Below are positions 24,320 through 35,404 of a DNA stretch of 64,000 nt, piece after piece (within the stretch, counting starts at the first letter, position 1; every line of letters starts with the position of its first letter). The stretch lies in assembly GCF_001522545.3 (NCBI RefSeq), contig NC_031768.1, positions 91,560,230 to 91,624,229 of the forward strand, read 5' to 3'. The translations under genes and the position numbers were made by a program. The notes beneath the pieces were generated by a model, which saw nothing but the letters and a program-made list of their open reading frames with translations, was not told the origin of the DNA and searched no databases. Source of the stretch: Parus major (Eukaryota > Chordata > Aves > Passeriformes > Paridae).

Positions 24320-24530
24320 CTTTTTTCATTGACGAAGCTCGGCTTGGAATCTGGAGTACAAGACATAAAAGACCGATAGAATAGAGCTTGATTGATAGCT
24401 GGCATGATTGCAAAACTACAGTACCTGCATCCAGCTAGCTATAAATTGTACCACAGTGCCTATCAGCCAGCTTCTCTTGAAACATTTGATTAGAGCTTCT
24501 TTCAGCTACCCTTGGCCCTCCTCAGCTGCT
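24320..24530. promoter_or_regulatory. Candidate conserved noncoding element with PBX/MEIS-like motifs
   Basis: Contains AGAGCTTGATTGATAGCTGGC and ATGATTGCAAAAC (TGATTGAT is the consensus for PBX/HOX dimers), GCTAGCTATAAATTG, and CpGs in CGAAGCTCGG and GACCGATAG. The spacing and lack of repeats fit a developmental enhancer. Constraint has not been measured. Confidence 0.35.
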
Positions 24531-24534
24531 AGGG

Positions 24535-26610
24535 AAAGGGCTTTTGTGTGAACAAACCTTACGTGATTTGAGCTGAAATCGTGTCCTAAATATTTGAAGT
24601 GACATGAATTGAACACCCACATCTTTTTTTGTAGTCCTGAAACTGGCTACTAGAGCTGCTTTGCAAAATGACTGAGTGTTCAATAGCCAAGGCATAAAAG
24701 TTACTTGCCTGAAATAAAAGGACAGAATTGCCACAAGATTATTTGCTGAAGAAGAAAATTCTTTTTCTTTATTTTGGTTTTCATCTGGCTACAGCCACAG
24801 GCATTCGAGCAAATCGAGGATTTTTGTATCCCACATCCTGGCATCCCTGGGACAGAAGGCAGCTGGTTTCTGAGCTGGAACCTGGCTGCCCTTGTGTCTC
24901 TTTGGGAAGCCCCATGGTGATGTCACACAGGCCCTTGAGAGCTGAGACACAGCAGGCAGCAGCTCGAGCATAGTTCCACGCTCACGAGGCAAGGCTGGTG
25001 CCTTCACATGGCACATCACCGTGACATCGACGTAGCAACTTGTTCCTGCCATGGCAACACTTCCATGGGGAGTGACTCCACTGGGCTTTCAGGCATGCTG
25101 TAGTGGGGCAATGAGAATTTCCCTGTCCCCCCGAGGAGGTCATTAGGAGAACAGGGAACTGAACCCCACACAGGTTGCCCTGTCTTGCCCTGTCCCCTCT
25201 AGAGGGAGAGCTCCGAGCTGAGGAGCATCCAACTGATGTGAATGTGAGTCACGTTCTGCTAAGCTGTGCACCTATGTGAGAGTACTACCAAGTTTAAATG
25301 ACAGTGGGCAGAGACCTCCCACACAGAGCTGTCAGAGTAGAATTTATTTATTTATTTATGCTCTTTTTTGATAATTTAGTTTAAATCAATGTGACACACA
25401 CTGGTATGTTTTCCAGTATAAATCAACACCAAAATATAGTTCTGTCCTTGTTATGTGTACAGGCTGGTATATCCCTCTTCTTGGCAGAGAGGGCTCCAGG
25501 GGTCTGACAATGAAACTTGCCTTGAGGGAACACACTTTTGCATTCACTTCCCAAATTGTCTATTGCCTCTGCAAGCACTTTTTCTTTTACTAATGAGAAT
25601 AATAAGCTTTTATGTAGAGGCACTTGCAACTTGTGTTTACTGCTGTGAAAGAATGTAGATAGAGGCTTAAAGGAAAGCAAAATAGGGTATTGTCTAGGAT
25701 ATCTCCTTGAGAACAATGTCAGTTTAAGTAAGGGAACTCAGGATTGTTGAGTATACTTGAACTTGGTTGTAGGATTCTTTTGATGGAAGCAGAAATGAAA
25801 TAATACCACTTAGAGGCTTTGAATCAAAATGCTGGCTACATTTGGCAGAAATCTGTGAATCAAATTATTCTGGTATTTGTAGCTATTAAGAAAAACCTGA
25901 ATAAATTTCTCAATGCTTGATTTCTTTGAGTGTTTGAATGGGAAAGGAAGTAAGTGCCACTCTACTTCCATGGAACAGAACTGCAGAGGAAGGAAAGGAT
26001 TTTCACAAGCTGACTCAAAAGACTGGCGTCCAGCTTGAGGCTCCCAATTCTTTTTCTGACTCCTCATTTTCACAGTACTCATGAGTTTCCATATCAAGAC
26101 CCCAAACTGATGACATTCCAGCATGACACTCATGCCATATGAGTGGAGAGCACAAGGATTTAAAAGGGAGAATGATGGGTCTGCTTTTTTTCCTTGCAGA
26201 ACCCTTTTGCAGCCCTTGATGGATCTCCTCCAAGTGAAAAGATGCAGGGCCAGAAATGGCTTGCTGGCTGGTTTTCTTATGGTAAATAGGGAAAATCAAC
26301 TGCAACCCACTGAGAGCAGTGTGGAGCAGATGAAGGAAAAACTTTAACAGCTTTGATAGCATTAAAGTCGTACTTCAGTCATAACTGAAGCTATGTCATG
26401 GAGAGCTTCCCTTGAGGATCTTTGGAATGATGCAATGGGCACAGCAGTGAGGGAAGAAGAAGCAAACTCTACAGAATTTGGGCTGTGGCCTTGTGCCCTT
26501 CTGCCCACAGGAAGTGGCTTGTTCAGCACAGCTCACAAGCCTGCTGTGCTTTCTAGGCACTCCAGCTCCAGGAAGGTGCAGACAAATCAGAGAGAACCTG
26601 CAGAAGCACA
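24535..26610. other. Unique noncoding DNA
   Basis: No gene recognised. A (TTTA)n microsatellite lies at 25341-25359. The longest open frames (107-115 codons, minus strand, 25810-26362) resemble nothing known. Confidence 0.5.
25341..25359. repeat. (TTTA)n microsatellite
   Basis: Short ATTTATTTATTTATTTATG run, a simple tetranucleotide repeat. Confidence 0.85.
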
Positions 26611-26611
26611 G

Positions 26612-26845
26612 CTAGCATGATTAAAGGGCTGAAGGATTGACTTATTAGGGAAGAAGATTAAAGGAACTAAATATGTTGAGGTTGGCTAAGTAGCAACTTA
26701 AGACGGGACATGAATGATAACAATCTACCAGCTTCTGAAATATTTGAACAGCTGGGAGAGAGAAAGAAAAGGGAGGAATTGACAAGTCTGGTTCAAGGGG
26801 TGACCAGTAACTGACTGAGCATGCAATAATTTTGGTCAAATAGCA
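26612..26845 (+). mobile_element. Ancient CR1 LINE fragment, sense orientation
   Basis: The sequence runs AGCATGATTAAAGGGCTGAAGG, then AGATTAAAGGAACTAAATATG, GCTAAGTAGCAACTTAAGACG and GACATGAATGATAACAATCTAC. These are successive landmarks of old CR1 ORF2 3' coding DNA, in the correct order. The 3' terminus is missing or unrecognisable. Frames are broken. Similar in age to the copy at 13.2-14.2 kb. Confidence 0.7.
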
Positions 26846-26849
26846 AAAG

Positions 26850-27370
26850 AAGAAAAAGAATCCAAATCAAAATCCTAGACAGCTGATGTATAACTAAAAC
26901 AAAATAATAGACAACAAACTGAGTTGCATTTTGCATAGATGTGTGCGGTGTGAGCTGAGCCCTGTGCCTGAGTATTCTCCTATGTCTTGGCTGTAGTCCA
27001 TCAGTACTCCAGCCCTTGCTATGTCTGTCAATATTTGCTCCTCCTCAGAGCATGGCTGCTAACACATGCAGGGGTTAGAGTGAGAAGTCTGTGCTGGCCC
27101 CTCTGTCCTCACTGAGGCCAGATCTATGAAGAGTAAAAAACAGGAGCTGATCTGCTGATGTGGGGTAGGGAGGCTGCTCAAGAGAGCCTCGTGTCCCCAT
27201 CCTGTCTCATTGTGGGGATCTGAAGTACTTAAATGTGTCATTAGCTTTGTACCTTTAACTTGCCAGTAGGATCAGGAATCAGGTTAAAGATTTCACCTCC
27301 TCATCATTTCCTTCCTGCAAGTTGCATGGCCATTGCACAGAGCATGTGCTGAGCTGCCAGAAATTCTGCA
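26850..27370. other. Unique noncoding DNA, nothing recognised
   Basis: Single-copy sequence downstream of the CR1 fragment. No reading frame, repeat or motif cluster of note. Confidence 0.5.
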
Positions 27371-27374
27371 TGTT

Positions 27375-27495
27375 GAGAAACTTAGTCTAAAGACAGCGTG
27401 AAATGGAGGTGTCAGAAAGCTTCGTGCTGCTAATTAAGCTGGTGTGCACGGAAACATAACTGTTGTCAGGGTTTAATTCTGTATCGTGCCTTAAA
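27375..27495. promoter_or_regulatory. Candidate small conserved noncoding element
   Basis: Contains TTCGTGCTGCTAATTAAGC, CACGGAAACATAACTGTTG (a MYB-like AACTG), GGGTTTAATTC and TATCGTGCC. TAATTA core plus retained CpGs in a CpG-poor neighbourhood suggest constraint. Motif-based inference only. Confidence 0.35.
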
Positions 27496-27499
27496 GCTC

Positions 27500-28640
27500 T
27501 CTTGATGCAGCTCTCTCCTCCTGCCCTGCAGCCTCCCAGATCTCCTCACTGAGCACTTCTCTTGACAGCCCTACCCATGCCCTTGCTCCCCACCACTGCT
27601 GCATTTCATCCCCTACCCTGTGTAGGTGAGCTTCCCAAAAAAAGCCCCTAGCACATCCTCTGGGTTCTCTGCTCCCCTCTTGCCTAACATGTCCCACAGT
27701 GCTACTTCCCAGCCTGCCCCTACAAGGATGACATGCTGTCTCTTGGAAGGGTCCCTTGCTTTGTTGCTGGTAAACCTGAGATTGTTCCATGGAGAAACTG
27801 AATATATATGTTTTGGAAAAATGCCAGAGTTGGGCCTTGGCAGGGAAACACCTGGGCTAGACTGTGTTCCTAAACAAGGTCCCTCAGGCACAGGTTTCAC
27901 TCGTGTCTGTGGAAGTCAGGTGTAAACAGACAGTATGATTTGCAGGGAGGAGGGAGATTGCTGTATTTCTATCCTCAGTAATGGATGGCACGAGGCCCAG
28001 AGGATGTGGTGTTCCTTGCAGTACACTTGGGTTCCTAGCCCTCAGCCCCTGTCTGTGCAGGCAGGCTCCCGGGAAAGGATGAGGCTGAATGTCATCCTTT
28101 GTGATCCTGTGGAGGTGGGGCTTCTTCAGCCCTGGCTCTGCTCTGCTATCCTCTCCTCGGTCAAGGCATGTGGATTTAGTGATGATCCAGTGCTTGCTAC
28201 ATTGCAGAGGGCAGTGGTGGCTTGACCTTGTGGCATGTTCTGTAGTCTTCACAGTCAGCCCTCCACAAGGTATATGGATTTACCAGAATGAGAAGAGCTC
28301 TATGGGGGACCTCCTGCCACGTAACCAGCACAAATTGTATGTGCTGCCTAATTTCATGGTGCTGTACAGTCCTTCCACTGAGTCCAGGGCCTGGGACACC
28401 TCTTGACACACAGGCAGAAATAACCAATATTGCCTGTAATTCCCTGTCACTGTTGGTTATCTGTACAAACAACAGAGAGATGCTTGAGAGGTCAAGGCAG
28501 GCAGGATGTAGTGCCAGCAGAATACAATATTGGGGGTGTGTTCCCATACAATAAGTTCTGCACAATTTGAAGCCAGCCCCCCTTCTCCATGTGATCAACT
28601 GTACTGCCTGCACCCTCCTCCCTCTGCCTCTCCCCTCTTG
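27500..28640. other. Unique noncoding DNA, GC-richer and stop-poor
   Basis: Overlapping frames of 90-176 codons on both strands (largest 28197-28727, minus, starting at a non-ATG triplet) reflect low stop frequency rather than exons. None shows a domain. No repeat recognised. Confidence 0.5.
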
Positions 28641-28659
28641 CACAAAGGCTGTTTTGCAG

Positions 28660-28990
28660 AAAACACCATGGGGAAAGCAGCTTTTGCTAAATGTTTTATA
28701 ACGTGCCAGGGAACCTTTATCAAACATTTAATCCCAAACCTGGCTTTGAAGCAGGGAGGCATACAATTCCGTAATTAATTTTTTTTTTACCTTCTTTTGC
28801 TAATCGCTGATAAAAAGCTTAATTCTATTAACAACTCGACTTGACAAATTGCACCGTTCAACGGAAGCGTTTAGAAATTAATTACGCATTTTATTGCATT
28901 AGATCGGATAAACAGGGGAGCGCCGGCTGAGCAGGAGAGGAGCATCAGCGCAGGGCCCACGGTTGGGATGGTGGCCATTTTTTTCATCAG
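28660..28990. promoter_or_regulatory. Strong candidate conserved noncoding element (enhancer-like)
   Basis: The best CNE candidate in the window. It includes CCGTAATTAATTTTTTTTTACC, GCTAATCGCTGATAAAAAGC, CTTAATTCTATTAACAACTCG, AAATTGCACCGTTCAACGG, GAAATTAATTACGCATTTTATTGC and GATCGGATAAACAGG. TAATTA/ATTAAT cores recur at least four times in about 130 bases, and about eight CpGs survive in AT-rich DNA, where neutral bird sequence normally loses them. The 3' flank becomes GC-rich (GCGCCGGCTGAGC). No coding frame fits. Likely a homeodomain-bound developmental enhancer, inferred from composition. Confidence 0.55.
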
Positions 28991-28999
28991 CTCCGAGTG

Positions 29000-30550
29000 A
29001 GCAGTTTACATGGCTGGAAAATCGCTGACAGGACTGTTTTCCTGTTTGTTTGTTCTGGTCTCTGTGCTGATTGCAAAAGTTCCACGTAGGAGAGTTTATT
29101 TTTGTAAAGGTGAATTGCAGAGCTATGGTGAAAATTCAGCTAAGCACAAATTTCTGTGCTGAACGGCCTCCAGGGGGGACAGCCAGGCTCGGTGAGTCTG
29201 AGGATAATGAGAATATGGGATATCTGAGCACGCTATGAGGTGCAGAGTGAAGTCTGTGTGGCACAAATGAACAGACTGGGACAAGGGGAAGCCCAGTACT
29301 GTAGTGTGTACACCTGGCAAGAGAACCCCTGGGTTTTTGATATCTGTCTGTGCATAGATGTAGATGCACGTGTACATCAGCATGCCTGCATACATGCACA
29401 CACATGCCTATGCATGTAGATACAAATACATGCTCAAATTCCCCGGTGTAAAATTTATAAACCATTCCTAGTTTATTGAAGGTAGTCTAAAAAAATAGGG
29501 GAGATCAGAAACCAAAATGGCATGTCAGTTTTACCTACCGTTCTGCCTGCGCATGATGAGATTTAAGGATATTATGATTCAGAATTGAATTAGTGAGTGT
29601 CTGGGTTTGAGATGCAGTTTTCACTCTGGGTTGTTTTGAACCTTGCTGACATTTGGAAGATTTCAGTTCATTCCTGTTAACCTGGAATGCATGAATGGCA
29701 TATCTTCTCAATTCCAGCTTTGCTGCCTGTGTGCTGGGTTGTTTTTTCCTCAACTTTGTTTTTATTTCTTAGAGGTACATCAATAACCTTTCTCCTTGGC
29801 TGTAATCCATATAGTTGTGACCCTGATGAGTTTTAGTCTGATTCTGGAAAAGGCAAGGAGAAGAAAATGAACTTCATTTCTCACTTCAGCTTCATTTTCT
29901 GTTCGTGGGCTGGATAAATGTGGGTGCCTGTAACCATCTCTGTCAGCTGGTAAGCTTTTTCTCCAAGATATGATTGGACCAGGTTGTTTGTGTGCCCTGG
30001 GGCAGCTCCTGCTTCCTCCCCACAGGCTCCATCTGCAGGGCGGGGGCACACAGAGTGGGCAGCAAAGCCCAGAGATGCTTCAGGCCAGATTAAACCCTCC
30101 CTTTATTTCCCAGTGAGTCTAGGCACAGCCTCAGGAGAGGGAGGGCAGGCAGGGATGGCTGTGTCCAGACTGCCCAGGAAAAGACCTTCTCCCACAGGCA
30201 GTCAGAGGGTTACCTGCCCACACAGCTACAGTTGCTTGTTTTTAAGAAGAAGCCTGCTCCAGCCTGGTTCTTGGCTATTTTTACTCCCTAGCAGCCCCCA
30301 GTACCGTGGCATCTCCAGGCACATCCCCTGCAGCTGCGTCACTCTGTCCTTCACACGCAGTCTGCAGCTGGTGGCCAGAGCTCTGGAGCAGCAGTCACAG
30401 GATGCTCTCCTGACATCTATTTTTACAGTGCTTTGTAAAGACAGTATCTGGGAGCTCTGTTAGGGGTGCAGAGGTGTAGGGAGACAGCCGAGGTGCTGGG
30501 GAACAGGGAGGTCATTTATGCTTCTTTGGAGCACACAGCTCTTCTTCTTC
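29000..30550. other. Unique noncoding DNA with a degenerate TGCATG/CA-rich patch
   Basis: No gene recognised. At about 29340-29430 a patch of alternating purine-pyrimidine words (TGCATACATGCACACACATGCC) looks like a decayed CA/TG microsatellite. A 159-codon plus-strand frame (29984-30463, non-ATG start) in GC-richer DNA has no known domain. Confidence 0.5.
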
Positions 30551-30554
30551 TTGG

Positions 30555-30710
30555 TGCACCTCCTTTACTTTGAAGGCATCAATCATAATTCTTCAGTTAT
30601 GGCTAAGTTTAGATTTCCATTCTCAGGCTTATTTTTCGCTTTCCTGCCTTTATTAGGAGAAACTAATTTGTTTGCATAGTGAGATGTTCAAAAGCAGATA
30701 AGACATGTCA
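30555..30710. promoter_or_regulatory. Candidate small conserved noncoding element
   Basis: Repeat-free, with CATCAATCATAATTCTTC, GGCTTATTTTTCGC, CCTTTATTAGGAG and AACTAATTTGTTTGCATAG (octamer-like half ATTTGCAT and TAAT cores). Motif-based inference, weak. Confidence 0.3.
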
Positions 30711-31029
30711 AGAGCAGTAGGGATTTTTTTTTTATTACGTTTTTTTTTTTTTCCCTCTCAGAAAATGCAGAATTAGATATATGCATGCTTTGGAGAAATC
30801 ATACATTGAGCTCATCATCTCTTACTGCATCTTGAGTCTTCTTGACTTAGATGCTCTCTGGCTTGCCAGAGCTCATGATGTCAACACTCCTACACAGGTA
30901 TTTTTCACAGGCAACAGCTGGGAACCAGAGGGGGAGCCCAAGAAGGGGCACGGCTGGTTTTAGATATCTCTTATTAGGGAGGGGAGTATGTGGGGAGGGG
31001 AGACAAGGGGCTGTGTAATCAAAGGCAGG

Positions 31030-31430
31030 CAGAGAGTAATCTAGTTGTGGGAGCACAAGAGAGGCAGAAACAGATATACAGATGGTGCACAGCAACGAAG
31101 AAAAGAAACATGATGAAGGAGTGAAAGAAAAATAAATAAAAGTTAATAGAGCTAAGCAAAAATACTGAGAAGAAAAATATAGTGCTGCTGAAAGAGGGAA
31201 GAGAATGAACTCAGAGACAAGCAACAGGGACGCTGCTGAGAAAAAAAAAATATTAACAATGAAAGATAGATCACAGCATGCTAGATGGCAAGAAATAAAC
31301 AACAAGTTTATACAATTTCAAGGAAAACTATTGAGTCAAAATGTGTAAAGGGAAAAGGGAGGGAGAGGGAAGAAGGCAAGGTTGGGAAAAAGAAATTCAA
31401 AGGCTTCTTTGAAAAGAATAATTAAGTGAC
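31030..31430. repeat. Purine-rich (A/G) low-complexity region
   Basis: About 400 bases on the plus strand are dominated by A and G with few pyrimidines (for example GGGAAAAGGGAGGGAGAGGGAAG near 31350). The 152-codon hydrophobic minus-strand frame across it is an artefact of pyrimidine-rich codons (Phe, Leu, Ser, Pro). No transposon recognised. Such tracts can form triplex DNA in vitro; a role here is unknown. Confidence 0.55.
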
Positions 31431-31434
31431 TAAG

Positions 31435-32525
31435 GCATCAGTGCCAAATTACTGTGATACTCTAGGGGCTGAGGCATTCAGCAATGAAACCTGTGGGGAT
31501 TGCTGGGGAGGGGGGCTGAACCAAGAGGACCAGGAGACTGGTGGCAGGCTCCCAGCCCACTCTCCCCAAGCACTGCACAGCCATGTGTTGCTGGTCTGGG
31601 TCCCTGCACAGCTCCAGGGACCTTCTTGGCAGGCAGGTGAGTTTTAGGGAAGACATGTCTGGAAAAATGGGGAGAGGGAGAAATACATTTACCTCAATAA
31701 GCCTTCTGTCTGAGGGGTCTCTGTTGCTTTTGAGGCTCTGTCTGCCCTTTCTGAGGTGCTTACTCTTGGCTTGCAAAGCCAAGCCCTCTCTTTTGGGTGT
31801 AAGGCTAGCATTACACAAGGTAGGAGCTCAGGGGGGAATATGCCATCAATGTCCAGTGAGGCAGGAGGAATTTATTAGTATTTAAAACTAAATCAATGCA
31901 CTGCCTGAAAAAAATGATCCTTTGCCCTGAATATTAATGTCAATTTGGCATATGATAATTTAAATTTAATTTAGTTGTATAGGATTCTTCCTCAGCCCTA
32001 TGCATGAATGGACAAGTAATTTTGCAACATGACTTCATCCAGCCTCTGTGCTTGTAAAGCCGTCAAAACGCGCTCAGCCACAGGCCAGGATTTCCCTGTC
32101 TCCTTTCTCCCCTGGTCCTCTGCTTTCCTTTACTGCCTTTACTGCTAAGCCTGATGGAGCATGGCAATGACAAATGTGAAAACAGTAAGCAAAAGATTTT
32201 CACCCTTGCAGAATGAGCCCTGGCAAAACCACCGCTGTGTTCCTTGCTCAGGTTCCAGCAGCTATTAATAGAGGTCTGTGAAGGTTTATTAGTTATGCTG
32301 TTATACTGGGTCTTCTTTAATATGAACATTGTGCACATTGTGTTCCCATTTCCTCATGTCTTTCTGTCACCTGAATAGGCCTCTGCCAGGGCAAAATTTT
32401 TTTAAAAGAGAAGGAAGCAGCATATCCAGGCAGGCCCCTTCCAACGTGCCTATCCCACCCCAGTGTACCCAAAAGACCCAAAAGAGAACTCAGCCTGTGC
32501 TGACACTGCAGTTGTAGCTGGGCAA
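31435..32525. other. Unique noncoding DNA
   Basis: No gene recognised. A short AT-rich segment at about 31920-31985 (GAATATTAATGTC .. GATAATTTAAATTTAATTTAG) could be a small regulatory element. Frames at 31462-31885 overlap on both strands and are not convincing. Confidence 0.5.
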
Positions 32526-32529
32526 AACA

Positions 32530-32835
32530 GGGAAACTTGGTGTCTTCAGGATGTTGGGAGAATCAGACTTCCTTTTGAATTCCACTCGGTGCCAATTGAC
32601 AGCTCCCTGAAAAACCCACCAGGTGAAACACGTCTGTAAGAGTTCATCATTTACAGGCCTGACACCTAGAAGTGCAGCTGAGCATCTCAGCTTCCATTAA
32701 TAGAAGTCAACATGACCTGACAGGACTTTGATCTCCTGCAAATAACACCAGGTTTCAGCAGGCCAGCGGTGGCTGTAGGGCTTTGTGGGCAATTTACAAG
32801 GGACTCCTCGGGTCCCTTCACTGAAGAGCTTAGCC
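32530..32835. promoter_or_regulatory. Candidate conserved noncoding element next to an ancient repeat
   Basis: High-complexity DNA with TTCCACTCGGTGCCAATTGAC, CAGGTGAAACACGTC (E-box and CACGTC), TTCCATTAATAGAAGTC and GGCAATTTACAAGGG. It abuts, and may include, an ancient amniote interspersed repeat at 32838. Old repeats embedded in CNEs are a known route to new enhancers (exaptation). Constraint not measured. Confidence 0.35.
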
Positions 32836-32837
32836 TT

Positions 32838-32925
32838 TAAGAGCATGATCCCGTAAATCGGTGCTTAGGCAACTAGCCCATCGGGTTTAATGGGATTACT
32901 TGCGTGAGCAAGGCTTTGTGAGACA
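32838..32925. repeat. Ancient amniote interspersed repeat fragment
   Basis: The sequence AAGAGCATGATCCCGTAAATC .. CTAGCCCATCGGGTTTAATG .. GGATTACTTGCGTGAGCAAGG recalls the palindrome-like repeat widespread in turtle, crocodilian and bird genomes, which typically reads 'gatcctgcaaa .. agtcccattg..aatgggactact..atgagcaagg'. The family name is not assigned. Its retained CpGs and legibility, despite great age, suggest part of it may be under constraint. Confidence 0.5.
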
Positions 32926-32929
32926 GTCC

Positions 32930-33285
32930 TGAGGAGCAGTGGAAATGGATGGAGCTGCAACATCAATGCAGAGCATGAGGGGCATGCATACAGCCCTGGG
33001 AATGCCCTGGGAATTGCCCTTATCACAGGGATGTGGTTGGTGCCGCTTGGGAGGAGGTATTGCCGTTCATTTTGCATGCTGCTGGAGTATGTTGATGGCT
33101 AGATAAAGGCAAAAATGGCATGGGATCGTGGCTGTTTGGGCAGGGAGGATGCCAAAAAGGTCATCAGATGTGTTGGAGTTGATGAAACGTGCGTGATGGG
33201 TGGAGGAGGGGATGTGGGGGAAGGTCCCCCAGCTGTGAGCAGTGCCAAGACCATGTCTGATGGTTTCTAAGGTGGCTGTGTCACC
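32930..33285. other. Unique noncoding DNA, nothing recognised
   Basis: Single-copy sequence between two candidate regulatory blocks. A 90-codon minus-strand frame (33067-33339) has no recognisable domain. Confidence 0.45.
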
Positions 33286-33289
33286 ACCA

Positions 33290-33620
33290 AAATGAGGCAG
33301 AGGGAGATTCATAATTATTTTGTTCGAATTCAAAAGCAAATCTTAAACTGATGATGTTTGCAGCCCTTCTCCCGTCCCTCTCTGCAAGCACGGTAGCTTG
33401 GGTAGAGCAAATACTCACAAAGAGGATATTGCTATTATGAGTATTTCTGTCAAAAGTGAATTTGAAATGGTCTGTTGGATGGGGAAATTTGCATTTTGTG
33501 CTGCCAACTATTGTCTGAGTCATAGGTTCTGTTTTTTGCTGGCCCTTAATTAGCTGAGTCAAGTTGCATAAATCACACCCTAATTTACCTACCAAAATCC
33601 TTGAGTGGCCCACCCACAAA
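33290..33620. promoter_or_regulatory. Candidate conserved noncoding element
   Basis: AT-leaning, repeat-free block: ATTCATAATTATTTTGTTCG, CTTAAACTGATGATG, GCACGGTAGCTTGGG, GATATTGCTATTATGAG, GAAATTTGCATTTTG (octamer-like ATTTGCAT), CCTTAATTAGCTGAGTC and CACCCTAATTTACC. Four or more TAATT-type cores across 300 bases. The 112-codon minus-strand frame over it has no known domain. Likely an enhancer by analogy; not proven. Confidence 0.45.
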
Positions 33621-33624
33621 TATG

Positions 33625-34150
33625 TACCATGTCAGCCTGACTGGGTCACTTCCTGAGCCTCAGTGCATCAGGCAGGCCATGAGCTTTGCTGAGAAGCACT
33701 GGTGCTCCTGGTCTGCTTTCCACAGCCCCTCACATAAGCTCATCCTCAGTCCACACTCACGCTTGCACATTTTCCTGTGTTTCCGTTGTACACGTGATTT
33801 GTGTTGTGCTGATTTTGTTAGTGATGCAGATGTTACAGTCCGGTGGTATGTAGGAGGGAATGGTGGATTTTACAGCTGACTGCAATATTCACAATATGTT
33901 TAATGTGTGAGGAAAAGATTATTTGCTGCCAGAAAATACATCAATAATCCCAAATATCAAATAAGCATGAGAGACGGATATTTCCTTTGCTATCACAAAA
34001 ATGCTAGCTTTCATCAGACGCTTTTATTTTCTCGCTCACTTTGTAGCTCATAAGTGGGTTTGGTCAGCAGTACAGCTTCCTCCTGATTTCAGTGAGGAAA
34101 AAAACCCTAGCTATAGCCCTGCAAGCTATTACCTCTTAAAGCACCATTTG
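33625..34150. other. Unique noncoding DNA with possible AT-rich regulatory patch
   Basis: The segment 33880-34060 (TTCACAATATGTTTAATG, ACATCAATAATCCC, GACGGATATTTCC, CATCAGACGC) has CNE-like texture but less dense motifs than its neighbours. No gene or repeat recognised. Confidence 0.4.
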
Positions 34151-34154
34151 ACAT

Positions 34155-35400
34155 GAGTTTCAAGTGCTATTTAGCTCCAGGTTTTGCAGAGTCCTGTGAT
34201 GTCTGTCCAGGAAACCCAGTAATGTTCTCCAGATGGCATTTTCTAGAGGATGGCATCCACTCACCGTGGATGTAATTTCTGCATCCATGGGGATGGGCAG
34301 TGAGAAAGGACAACTTGGCATCCCCCTTTCCCTGGCAGCAAGCTGCATTAAAGGGACATCCCCCTCCTGCGCTGCACATCAACAGGCTGCCTCTTCACTG
34401 TCCCTGGTCAATTTGTCATGCCCAAGGACATCCTACTGTCTCCCCTCCTCCCCCTCCTCTTGATGCTGACCAGTTTTCTGCCAGGCTGGTGCCCTGACAT
34501 CACCCCAACAGCTGGTCAGCATTCTGAAGTCTACAGCATCATTTCTGTTGGAAACACTCATGGTCCTCACTGCTGCTGGGGATGGAGAGGAAACCATGGG
34601 AGTCCCACCAAAAGCTGGACATTGGTACAGCCACACTGGAGCTGGCAAACCTTCCTCCCCATTTCCTCCCTTCAGCCAGGGTGGCTGGCAGCCTTCTGGG
34701 ATGCTGGCCAAGGTGGCTGTGGTGTTCTTGAAGCTGGTGGCTTGGGGTTCATTCTTCCAGGCTGAGCGTGGGCCCTGAAGGCATCTCGCAGAAAGCCAGA
34801 TGCCATGCTCATCTGTGCACGTGCCCCTCTGCCAGTTTGTGTGTGTATGTGCGAGCTCACAGGGCTGGCACATGTGCTTGGGAGTGGAGGAGAGGAGGAG
34901 TGGGAGGTGCTGGCTGTATTTCCAGAAGTTTCTGGAGAAGATGCACGGGCTGTCTCTTGAGGGCCTCCCTCGGCAATGTGGTGCCCAGCACCTGGTAGGC
35001 TTCCCCAAAGAAGTCAGCTTCAAGACTTCTAACACCAGACATGCAGCATGAGGGCTGGGAAAAGCAGACCAGGCAGCACATCCTCCTCTCCAGGAAAGCT
35101 GCTGCTTTTTCCTTCCTGCATATAGAAGCTGGAGGGAAGTGATCCATGCAGATGAGCAACACGCAGCTCTTGGGAGCAATGTGCTTGTAACCTGAGGTGT
35201 GTGGGCACTGCAGGCTCTCCGTGCTGGAATGCCTGGATTGGTGCATCTGCCTTCCCCAGGGGGTAAATATGCTTGGCAGGGCTGGCACACTGGAGCTGCC
35301 TGGTTGGCACACACGCGTGGGGCTGTGGCCGGGGGTGTGCCACCCTGTCCTCTGCACGCGTTTGCCAGCGTGTGAAGTGTGCACACATTCCCTGCCTCTA
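34155..35400. other. GC-rich, stop-poor noncoding segment
   Basis: Several frames on both strands stay open here at once: minus-strand stretches of 318, 175 and 119 codons and plus-strand stretches of 76-115 codons. The 318-codon frame (34433-35386) starts at a GTG. It is rich in Cys, Pro, Ser and Gln without domain organisation, and other frames of the same DNA are also open. This argues for low stop density rather than an exon. No CpG island is evident and no family was recognised. Confidence 0.5.
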
Positions 35401-35404
35401 ACTA

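Noticed and set aside
28197..28727. 176-codon minus-strand frame
   Set aside because: No domain, non-ATG start, in a stop-poor region with open frames on the opposite strand.
30847..31305. 152-codon hydrophobic minus-strand frame resembling a membrane protein
   Set aside because: Falls on a purine-rich plus strand; the Phe/Leu/Ser/Pro richness is a direct product of pyrimidine-rich codons.
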